Of a stretch of 64,000 nt of DNA, positions 51,762 through 59,630 are shown in pieces. The first letter of the stretch is position 1; every line of letters starts with the position of its first letter. The stretch spans positions 4,056,001 to 4,120,000 of the forward strand of contig NC_019738.1 in assembly GCF_000317515.1 (NCBI RefSeq). The letters run 5' to 3'. This DNA comes from Allocoleopsis franciscana PCC 7113. GTDB lineage: Bacteria > Cyanobacteriota > Cyanobacteriia > Cyanobacteriales > Coleofasciculaceae. Below the pieces are notes generated by a model. That model saw only the letters and a list, made by a program, of their open reading frames with translations. It had not been told where the DNA came from and did not search any database. Made by a program: the position numbers and the translations under genes.

Positions 51762-54626
51762 GTGAGTAATACAGAGAACACCCCTTCGCCCTTCGTTTCC
51801 GATATTTCGTTAATGTTCTTCCCAGACGGGGAAGATATGACCCATCACCACCAGCCCGTTGAACAGCAAAAGCAACTCTTGAAACAGCGCCTGAACCTAC
51901 AGACACAGGCACTGGTAACACTGGCAAGAAGCCAGACCATTGACCGGGGCAACTTCAAGGCGGCCTTGCAAGAAATTACAGAGGTTGTCGCCGATATTCT
52001 GAACGTTGAACGGGTGAGCGTTTGGCTCTACCAAGGTATTGCTGTGGCTCAGAGGCTACCGTTGGGGTTCTTTCCCCAGGTCAATGAGGCTTTCTTTGAG
52101 CGGGGCACACCGTCAGGCACGGCAAGGCAGGTTCCAGGGACAGAGGGCATACGGATAAAGTGTCTGGACTTGTATGAACACAACCTCCGATGTCATACAT
52201 CGGGCACGGAACTGGCAGCGGGAAATTATCCAGTTTATTTCCAAGCGTTAGCGAGTGAATGCCCTCTTGCCGTACATGATGCCCAGACTGATTCTAGGAG
52301 CCAGGAATTATCTGAGTCCTATCTCAGACCAAACGGTATCACCTCATTTTTGGATGCGCCCATTTGGCTTAACGGTCAGATGGTGGGAATTGTTTGTCTT
52401 GAACACATTGGTGTACAACGTCAGTGGACGTTAATCGAAGAAAATTTTGTCACCGCGATCGCAACTCTGGTTGCTCTCACGATTGAAGCGTGCGATCACA
52501 TCCTGACTCAAAAACAAATGAGACAGCACCACCAATTCTTGGTGAGTGAATACCATGACGACCTGGAGAGATTGGTAGAAGAACGGACTGCCGAACTCAC
52601 AAGAACGAATGAAAAACTGCAAAAGGAAATTCAGCGACGTTCTACGGTTGAAGCCCAACTTAGAAATTACCAGCAGCACCTTGAGGAATTAGTTGAAGAA
52701 GGGACTCGCGAAATCATTCAAACGAACGAGCAACTTCAAAGAGAAATTCTCAGTCACCAACGCGCCCAGGAGGCTTTACAGGAAAGTGAGGAGCAATTCC
52801 GATGCTTGTCTGAGGCGACATTTGAGGCGATTTTGATTATCGATCAGGGCAATTTATGCCAAGTGAATACTAATTTCACTCAGCTATTTGGTTACGAATC
52901 TGGGGAAGTAATTGGCAGAAATTTAGGCGAATTCTTAGCTCCTGAATATCGGAGTTGTGTGCCACAGCTTACAGCGTCCAATAGTGAGCAAATGTATGAA
53001 ACATGTTGCCTCAAGAAAGATGGTTCAACCTTCCCTGCTGAAATTCGCAGTAAAGCGATTCCTTATCAAGGACGCCTTGTAAAAGTAACAGCTATTCGAG
53101 ACATTACAGCCCAAAGCCAAGCTCAGGAAGAACTCAAGAAATCTGTTTCTCTACTCAATGCCACTCTTAACTCTACAACGGACGGAATTGTTGCGGTCAG
53201 TACAGCCGGGAAAATTGTCAGCTTTAACCAAAAATTTGTCGAGATGTGGGGGCTTTCACAGGACGTTTTGAGGGTGCCCGAAAAGCAAGAGGGATTCAAA
53301 TTTTTCCAGGAGCAGTTAAAAGAACCGGAACGTTTTTTAGAAAAAGTCAATCAGTTTTACGCTCAACCCAATGCGGAAGGTGATGATGTACTGGAATTAA
53401 AAGATGGTCGAATTATTGAATGCTTTACCCAACCTCAACGCAGTGGCTTTCAAATTATTGGTCGAGTATGGAGCTTTCGGGACGTTACCGAGAAAGCGAA
53501 GGCAGAAAATACATTGCGCCAACATCTCCAACAAGAACTTCTGATTGCAGGGATGTGCGATCGCATTCGTCAATCTCTGAACCTGGGGGAGATTCTCAAC
53601 ACCACCGTCGAGGAAGTTCGACAGTTTCTTCGCACGGATCGAGTGATCATTTACCGTTTTGAGCCAGACTGGAGTGGAACGGTTGTGGTTGAGTCTGTTG
53701 CTCCTGAATATCTTGCCACCTTAGATATTGTGATTCACGACCCCTGCTTTGGAGCAGACCAAATCGTACCCTACCAGCAAGGACGTATCCAAGCGTTCGC
53801 GGATATTTGTGCTGCCGGGTTAACCCCCTGTTATGCCGATTTTCTCAGGCAGTTACAGGTGAGAGCCAATCTTGTGGTACCGATTTTATATGGCGTGAGC
53901 AGCCAGAAGAGAGGAGGAGACGGAGAACGGCTACGTCCAGAGGGAGATAAAGAGCCGGCTTTATGGGGACTTTTAATTGCTCATCATTGTAGCGGCTCTA
54001 GGCAATGGCAGCCGATTGAAATTGATTTGCTTAAATCCTTGGCAACCCAAGTTGCGATCGCAATTCAGCAATCCTCGTTATTTGAACAGCTAGAAGCTGC
54101 CAATCAAGAACTACAGCGCCTTGCGAGTATTGATGGTCTTACCCAAGTGGCGAACCGACGGCGGTTTGATGAATATCTGCACGAGGAGTGGCGGCGGTTA
54201 GCACGGGAGCAAAGCCCCCTGTCGCTAATTTTATGTGATATCGATTATTTCAAGCTCTACAACGATAATTACGGTCATCTCGCCGGAGACTTTTGTCTGC
54301 AACAAGTCGCCGCCGTCCTCCGTCAGTGCGTGAGGCGTCCCCCTGATTTGGTGGCTCGTTACGGTGGAGAAGAATTTGCCCTAATTTTACCGAACACAGA
54401 TGCTAGAGGTGCGGCTTTTGTGGCTGAAACGGTTCGACAGCGCGTTCGAGGGTTGAGAATTCCTCATGTCAAATCACCGGTGAGCCAATATGTCACGCTC
54501 AGTTTGGGGGTTGCCAGTACCATACCCAGGCTCTATGCTTCATCACAAAAGTTGATTGGGGCAGCGGATGAAGCGCTGTATCAGGCTAAAGCAGAGGGAC
54601 GCGATTGCCTGAGGCACCAAAGATAA
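51762..54626 (+). CDS. GAF-PAS-PAS-GAF(cyanobacteriochrome-like)-GGDEF diguanylate cyclase
   Basis: A 954-residue soluble signalling enzyme. In order: GAF (about 45-245), coiled coil (250-340), PAS (342-450), PAS (460-580), a second GAF (590-780) and GGDEF (785-950). The output domain is intact: G868-GEEF and an I-site R859-x-x-D862, so it should make c-di-GMP and be feedback-inhibited. The second GAF has D660-P-C662-F, the DXCF motif of cyanobacteriochromes, and C690 28 residues later in TPCYADFL, at the position of the bilin-anchoring Cys. The following residue is Tyr (Y691), not His. Start: GTG with GAGG nearby; ATGs at 51813 and 51837 are alternatives. Confidence 0.88.
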   Translation: MSNTENTPSPFVSDISLMFFPDGEDMTHHHQPVEQQKQLLKQRLNLQTQALVTLARSQTIDRGNFKAALQEITEVVADILNVERVSVWLYQGIAVAQRLPLGFFPQVNEAFFERGTPSGTARQVPGTEGIRIKCLDLYEHNLRCHTSGTELAAGNYPVYFQALASECPLAVHDAQTDSRSQELSESYLRPNGITSFLDAPIWLNGQMVGIVCLEHIGVQRQWTLIEENFVTAIATLVALTIEACDHILTQKQMRQHHQFLVSEYHDDLERLVEERTAELTRTNEKLQKEIQRRSTVEAQLRNYQQHLEELVEEGTREIIQTNEQLQREILSHQRAQEALQESEEQFRCLSEATFEAILIIDQGNLCQVNTNFTQLFGYESGEVIGRNLGEFLAPEYRSCVPQLTASNSEQMYETCCLKKDGSTFPAEIRSKAIPYQGRLVKVTAIRDITAQSQAQEELKKSVSLLNATLNSTTDGIVAVSTAGKIVSFNQKFVEMWGLSQDVLRVPEKQEGFKFFQEQLKEPERFLEKVNQFYAQPNAEGDDVLELKDGRIIECFTQPQRSGFQIIGRVWSFRDVTEKAKAENTLRQHLQQELLIAGMCDRIRQSLNLGEILNTTVEEVRQFLRTDRVIIYRFEPDWSGTVVVESVAPEYLATLDIVIHDPCFGADQIVPYQQGRIQAFADICAAGLTPCYADFLRQLQVRANLVVPILYGVSSQKRGGDGERLRPEGDKEPALWGLLIAHHCSGSRQWQPIEIDLLKSLATQVAIAIQQSSLFEQLEAANQELQRLASIDGLTQVANRRRFDEYLHEEWRRLAREQSPLSLILCDIDYFKLYNDNYGHLAGDFCLQQVAAVLRQCVRRPPDLVARYGGEEFALILPNTDARGAAFVAETVRQRVRGLRIPHVKSPVSQYVTLSLGVASTIPRLYASSQKLIGAADEALYQAKAEGRDCLRHQR

Positions 54627-54816
54627 CCTGGGATGCCTCCCGTTTTTGTAAAAATAAGGTCGGCAGGGGAGCAGGAGAGCATTTAGATATAAACTCTCCT
54701 CATCTTCTCTTCTTTAAAGCGTGTACATTTGCGATGCTCTCATCCTCTGTACAGTCACAGTCTGAATCAAAAAAGATATCAGATTGAGTCGAGGGAAAAT
54801 CTAAAATCAAATGGCT

Positions 54817-55263
54817 CTAAGACGCCTGATTCCACATCCTTCTAATTTTTTCGGGTAAGAAACTGGCAATTTCTTCAATTCTTGCTTGTGACAATTCCTG
54901 TTTAGTTGCACTGAAAACGGCACAAATGACGGTTTCTAAATCGATTCCTTCGGGTAAATTAGCTTCTTGACGAAGTCGGAACAGAAAAGAATCAGAATCA
55001 AATTTCATCGGTCCCTGAATGCGGCTGAGGAATCCCATCACCGGGTCAGTGTCTCGCCATAAATCCCCTAGATCGTCGGGTATGGGTTTGTATTCTTCTG
55101 TGGGCACCTCCTCGTTTTCTTCTTTGAGTTCTATGGCTACCCGATCCGAGGCTTCTGTTGTCATCAAATCTCGCATTGTCCGGAAGACGAGTTCAGTGAT
55201 ATCTTTAGCCACAAAGGCATTCTCTAAATGCCCTTTATGCATTACTGTTTCCATGAAAGTCAT
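54817..55263 (-). CDS. DUF2267 domain-containing protein
   Basis: A protein of 148 residues from the ATG at 55263 (MTFMETVMHKGHLENAFVA), preceded by AGGAG at ideal spacing. The order AFVAKDITELVFRTMRDLM, DLGDLWRD, FLFRLRQEANLPEGIDLETVICAVFSATKQ and EIASFLPEKIRRMW is that of DUF2267, a small helical family common in cyanobacteria, of unknown function and often near stress genes. No signal peptide. The gene is alone. Confidence 0.85.
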   Translation of the reverse strand: MTFMETVMHKGHLENAFVAKDITELVFRTMRDLMTTEASDRVAIELKEENEEVPTEEYKPIPDDLGDLWRDTDPVMGFLSRIQGPMKFDSDSFLFRLRQEANLPEGIDLETVICAVFSATKQELSQARIEEIASFLPEKIRRMWNQAS

Positions 55264-55721
55264 ATATTTTCTCCTTGACTTAATCACATTTTTATTCTGC
55301 CCAACGCTTAATTTTCTGTATTGGGCAGTTCTATTCCAAATGAGCAACGGCAAGATCTAAACAGTCTTTGATTAATTTACAGATGCTTTTAAGCTATAGC
55401 GGATTGAGTAAGGACTTACTCCTGTTTTTAGGAAAAATTTAAATCTTGCTCTTGCTTTTTCAGTCACATACCCAAACATTACAAGTGTTTGCTTGCTTCT
55501 ACATCCGTCATAGGAAACAGCCCAAAAGATAGATTTTTTAAGCCTTTGTTAATTTCATTTAGGTTGAGCTTGATTCTATTTCAAAGCTGTGAAACTCCCT
55601 CAAGCAAAGTGTTACAATTTTTTTTACCCTGGCATCTAAACCAAGATTAAGCAAGGGGCTTCATGTCCCTTGTTGGTGACATTTATTTTGTAAAGAAATA
55701 TCTCTAAATAATGTTAAAAAT
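55264..55721. other. A/T-rich intergenic region
   Basis: About 460 bases between the DUF2267 gene and the histidine kinase gene. It is A/T-rich, with TATAGCGG near 55396 that echoes the end of the MITE-like element but without a matching second end. No gene is seen. Confidence 0.5.
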
Positions 55722-57116
55722 TTAATTATGTGGATCAAGTTTAGAAACCGGAAAAGTGACTGTAACGGTTGTGCCTTGATGGAGAATGCTTTCGACTTGA
55801 ATTTGACCGTGGTGATTCTCGATGATAGCTTTAGCGATCGCTAATCCTAACCCCGAACCGGCTGCCGTATCATGTTTTCTGGCAGGATCGACTCGATAGA
55901 AACGGTCAAAAAGCTGGGGCAATGCCGATTCTGAAATACCGATGCCTGTATCGCGGACTTGCACTCGCAGGAGGGATTGCGTGTTTCGCCCCCCAACATG
56001 GCTCAGACGTTGTAACTGCTGCAATTCCACCTGAACAGATGCCTCACCAGGATTCTCGGTAGAGGCAACGGTGTATTGCAGGGCGTTACTCACCAGATTA
56101 GTAAATAAGCGAGCAAGCTGATCCCAATCTCCTAAAAGCGTAAAGGCATCGTCTGATAAAGCCGGAAATATCGCACAGTGTTCCCCTACAAATTCTTCGC
56201 TGGGTGTTTCTACGAAATGTAAGGAGAGAGAAATGCCCTTCTCAGCCGCCAGTAACTGTTGTTCTTCGATCACCTCCATCAGTAAAGCATCCAGAGGTAC
56301 AGGTTGCCATTGGGGTTGTATGATGCCACTATCCACCCGTGCTAAAAATAAGAGGTCATTCACCAAACGCCCTAATCGTTGGGTTAACCGCTCTACCACC
56401 TTGAGCTGCTGGCGTTGCAGGGGAGAGTCCAAATCCGGATCAGCCAGGGCAACCTGCACGTTGGTTTGAATCATGGCGATCGGATTTCTCAGCTCGTGGG
56501 AAGCGTCGGCTGTAAACTGCTTCAGACGTTGATAAGATTCTCGCACCGGCTTCATCGCCAATCCGGAAAGGAACCAGCCGATCGCGGCAACAGACATTAC
56601 CATGAAAATTGTGCCCAGGGTGAGATCGACAATGAGCTGGCGAATCGGCTTAGTCACCTCAAACCAAGGATGGCTGACTCGCAGATAGCCTAAAACGTAA
56701 CGCCCAAGTTGTACCCGTTTAGTTACCTGTCGCAACAGATGATCAGCAGATAAATGTACAGTTTCGCCTGTATCGTTAGGGTGTAAGGAAATCTCCAGAG
56801 GTTCGGATAGGGTTGACCACAACAACTCTCCCGTAGGACTAAACCACTCTAAGTCAATGTGGTCATCTTCTGCGGTGTCGGCGTTATCTCGAAAACTGGC
56901 TTCAACGTTAACTCGAAAGGGGATGTCGGACAATCGTACAGGTTCGATGACGAGCGATCGCTCCACCACTTCTACCACATGTTCGAGAGTATCATCTACC
57001 CGCTCAATCAAGGTGCTACGAACATATAAATAAAAACCTGTAGCAAATAGCAGCAGCAACACTGCCGTTACAGTGGTGTACCAAAGAGCTAAACGTCGGC
57101 GGGTAGCCTGAAACAT
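55722..57116 (-). CDS. Membrane sensor histidine kinase, RppB-like
   Basis: A protein of 464 residues from the ATG at 57116 (MFQATRRRLALWYTTVTAV). The first membrane helix is at 12-35, a periplasmic sensor domain at about 36-165, a second helix at about 166-190, then HisKA with the phosphorylatable His in ADASHELRNPIAMIQTN, the N box NLVSNALQYTV, DTGIGISESALPQLFDRF and [18 protein letters not shown]. The N terminus and order match cyanobacterial RppB (NrsS-like) kinases, which respond to redox or metals. The usual rppA regulator gene is not adjacent on either side, so its partner lies elsewhere. Confidence 0.85.
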   Translation of the reverse strand: MFQATRRRLALWYTTVTAVLLLLFATGFYLYVRSTLIERVDDTLEHVVEVVERSLVIEPVRLSDIPFRVNVEASFRDNADTAEDDHIDLEWFSPTGELLWSTLSEPLEISLHPNDTGETVHLSADHLLRQVTKRVQLGRYVLGYLRVSHPWFEVTKPIRQLIVDLTLGTIFMVMSVAAIGWFLSGLAMKPVRESYQRLKQFTADASHELRNPIAMIQTNVQVALADPDLDSPLQRQQLKVVERLTQRLGRLVNDLLFLARVDSGIIQPQWQPVPLDALLMEVIEEQQLLAAEKGISLSLHFVETPSEEFVGEHCAIFPALSDDAFTLLGDWDQLARLFTNLVSNALQYTVASTENPGEASVQVELQQLQRLSHVGGRNTQSLLRVQVRDTGIGISESALPQLFDRFYRVDPARKHDTAAGSGLGLAIAKAIIENHHGQIQVESILHQGTTVTVTFPVSKLDPHN

Positions 57117-57297
57117 GATGGTATGCTTCCCAAACTTTGATGGCAACGGTATCCCCATGCCTCTATACGGTTGTAAGATCCGCCACTGCTGAACACACTC
57201 AAAAATCCTGCTTTAGACTTATTCCTTTTGATAGGTAGTAATACTTATGTATGACAGTCATAAAGAATATATGTAGAAACATTAAGGTGCATCACTC

Positions 57298-57504
57298 ATG
57301 ATTTCACGTTGGTCTAATCCACTACCGAAAGAAGAGTACACAGCCGCCAAAGTCGTCATCTGTGCTTATGAGAACCAATGGGTTCCTATTACTTTTTCCA
57401 GTTTGGCGGAGGCGATACGGCTTTACAATCAGGCGGTGCTTCACGGTACAGAAATTTTTGTATTTCCTTGTGATTTAGTTCCCTGGAATCCAATAAAAGA
57501 CTAA
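57298..57504 (+). CDS. Small hypothetical protein (68 aa)
   Basis: I do not recognise it. The ATG-started frame gives a balanced soluble sequence (KVVICAYENQWVPITFSSLAEAIRLYNQAVLHGTEIFVF, about 19-57) with alternating beta and helical character. It sits alone, divergent from the RppB-like kinase gene. A weak AAGGTG upstream could serve as ribosome binding site. Confidence 0.5.
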   Translation: MISRWSNPLPKEEYTAAKVVICAYENQWVPITFSSLAEAIRLYNQAVLHGTEIFVFPCDLVPWNPIKD

Positions 57505-57514
57505 AGGCGATCGC

Positions 57515-58177
57515 TTAGACGGCTGGCATCTGAGGGTTGCGTTCCAGTAAAATGGCTCGGATGCCCACTGCCCTTGCGCCCTGGAAGTCTTGTGTCAAGC
57601 TATCCCCAATGTGCCATGCATCTTGCGGTTCACAGAAATGTTTTTGTAAGGCAATGGAAAAAATTCGGGAATCAGGCTTCGCGACACCCGCCTGAGTACA
57701 AACCGTGATTGAGGTAAAAAACGTCTTCAGGTTCAGCGCTTCTAATACATAATCCAGACGGGAATCAAAATTAGACACAATCCCCATCTCAATCCCAATC
57801 CGTTGCCATGCTTGCAACGCCGGAAGCACATCGGGATAGATAAACCAAGGTTCAGCCGTGGCAAAGTAATTGTAGAGTTGGTCAAAAAAATCATCGAAGT
57901 CAGCAAATTGGTGAAGAACGCCAGCTTGTTGGAATGTGCGCTGGGCAATCACGCGCCACCATTCAAATTCGCACTGGGGAATCTCATCAGGGTAACATCC
58001 AGGAAAAACTGGGGGGTTGGTGGCGGCAAACGCTTGGATAAAGGCTTGGTTCAATGAGTCCGTTGGGACTGTAACGCCAAACCGTTGCGCGATCGCACTA
58101 TACACCTCCCCCACACTCCCCCGGATACCAAACAGTGTACCGACGGCATCGAGAAAAATCACTTTCGGTTGTTGCAT
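57515..58177 (-). CDS. HAD-IA family hydrolase
   Basis: A 220-residue haloacid dehalogenase-type phosphatase with an alpha-helical cap after motif I. Motif I is FLDAVGTLFG (nucleophile Asp; the second Asp of the DxDGT form is replaced by Val, as in REG-2/HDHD3-like members), motif II VSNFDSR, motif III Lys in AGVAKPDSRIF, and motif IV WHIGDSLTQDFQGARAVG. A phosphomonoesterase of unknown substrate. It lies 10 bases downstream of the NADH dehydrogenase-like gene and is probably cotranscribed. Confidence 0.9.
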   Translation of the reverse strand: MQQPKVIFLDAVGTLFGIRGSVGEVYSAIAQRFGVTVPTDSLNQAFIQAFAATNPPVFPGCYPDEIPQCEFEWWRVIAQRTFQQAGVLHQFADFDDFFDQLYNYFATAEPWFIYPDVLPALQAWQRIGIEMGIVSNFDSRLDYVLEALNLKTFFTSITVCTQAGVAKPDSRIFSIALQKHFCEPQDAWHIGDSLTQDFQGARAVGIRAILLERNPQMPAV

Positions 58178-58187
58178 GTTCTTTCAA

Positions 58188-59387
58188 CTAAGAGTTTCCC
58201 GATAACATCTCCACGAAAGGTTGTGCTATCCAGTTCAAGCCAACTTTCAGCTTGTGGTCTAAAGTCGGCATCCGATAGAGATAGGCAAGACGCCGAGTCA
58301 GGTAGGCTAAGGGGCCATCTAACTTAATTCCCAGACCGGTGAAAGTGGCATTGTCTATCCCCAAGGTCATCATCTCCCCTAAGTGCTGATAACGGAAGGG
58401 TAGCAGAGGACGACCGGTGAGGGAAGCCCAAATATTCCAGGCGGTATAATCGGCTTGTTGGAATGCCGCTTGCGCCGTGTTGGGGACTTGTTGACCTTCG
58501 GCATCATGGCAATCGGCGAGGTCGCCCAAAGCAAAGATTTCGGGATGATCAATGGCTTGGAGTGTCGGTGTTACAGTCAACTGTCCCCGTTGGCTTTGCT
58601 TGAGTGAGAGGGCACGTACAACGGGCGCAACCCTTGTTCCCACAGTCCACAACACCAAATCGACGGGAATGGTATCTAGTTGTCCTTTATAGAGCAGGGA
58701 AATTGTATCTGGCTCAATTGACGCCACAGAGGTTTCTAAATCAATCCAAACACTCCGGTCATTTAAAGCCTTATGAGCGGCATCGCGATTAAAATCTGTT
58801 GAGGTTCTGAGAATCATATCACTCAGTTCAATCAACCGCAGTCGTCCGCGATCGCCGAGTCGTTCAGCCAGTTTGCAAGCTAACTCAACTCCCGAATAAC
58901 CCCCACCCACAATCGCGACTCGGATTTTCTCCTTGTCAGACTCTTCCAAAATCCGCAGCCGTTCTTCTAAGCGATAGGCATCCGCTATGGTGCGGAATCC
59001 AATCCCATACTCCATTACCCCAGGTGCCATATCCAGGGGAGTTTCTCCACCCATCGCCAACACCAAGCGATCGTAAGTAAAGTCTGGGCCATCTTGCAGT
59101 TGTACCTGCCGCTCCTCTACATTAATGCCAGCCACAGCGGCTTGAGTGAATCGCACCCCTGTGTTGGCTAACAGTTCTTCATAGGGTGGGGCAATTTCCC
59201 AGGTTTGGAGTTCGCCCGTCAGGAGTTCATACAGTAACGGTGTGAATAAAAAGCGATCGTTTTGATCGACGAGGATAATTTCCGGTCGTTGGGGCTTTTC
59301 CCACGGTAATTGACTCAAGCGCAGGGCAGTATAGAGACCCCCAAAGCCTCCTCCAAGAATACAGATTCGGGTCGGTTGTTCACTCAT
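58188..59387 (-). CDS. Type II NADH dehydrogenase-like FAD-dependent oxidoreductase
   Basis: A 399-residue flavoprotein. The FAD-binding GXGXXG is ICILGGGFGGLYTALRL (8-24), the NAD(P)-binding motif VAIVGGGYSGVELACKLAE (about 157-175), and the second FAD contact EIFALGDLADCHD (about 285-297). TPLLYELLTGEL and the C-terminal membrane-associating region are typical of NDH-2. It would oxidise NAD(P)H and reduce quinone at the membrane without proton pumping. Among the cyanobacterial NdbA/B/C types I favour NdbB, but not firmly. Confidence 0.87.
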   Translation of the reverse strand: MSEQPTRICILGGGFGGLYTALRLSQLPWEKPQRPEIILVDQNDRFLFTPLLYELLTGELQTWEIAPPYEELLANTGVRFTQAAVAGINVEERQVQLQDGPDFTYDRLVLAMGGETPLDMAPGVMEYGIGFRTIADAYRLEERLRILEESDKEKIRVAIVGGGYSGVELACKLAERLGDRGRLRLIELSDMILRTSTDFNRDAAHKALNDRSVWIDLETSVASIEPDTISLLYKGQLDTIPVDLVLWTVGTRVAPVVRALSLKQSQRGQLTVTPTLQAIDHPEIFALGDLADCHDAEGQQVPNTAQAAFQQADYTAWNIWASLTGRPLLPFRYQHLGEMMTLGIDNATFTGLGIKLDGPLAYLTRRLAYLYRMPTLDHKLKVGLNWIAQPFVEMLSGNS

Positions 59388-59630
59388 GGTTTAAAGCGCG
59401 TGCGTCCCTTGCGGGCTATTTTCTTCAGTGTAGCGAGACTCTTCCCAGCTAGCTCTTGGAGGTGGGGTAATTTACATCCTGCGTTAACGCACCGCAATGC
59501 TCACAGACTTCAACCCTCAGTTAATAGGGCTGTATTGAAAATATCTGGGCTTTTTTTTCCTTTTAACCTAAACTATTCATCAATCTTGGGATAGATTTTC
59601 CACCAAGATTTGTGAAGGGTTTATAGTCTT

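Noticed and set aside
55396-55410. Second copy of the MITE end (TATAGCGG)
   Set aside because: Only about 9 bases match and no inverted partner is found.
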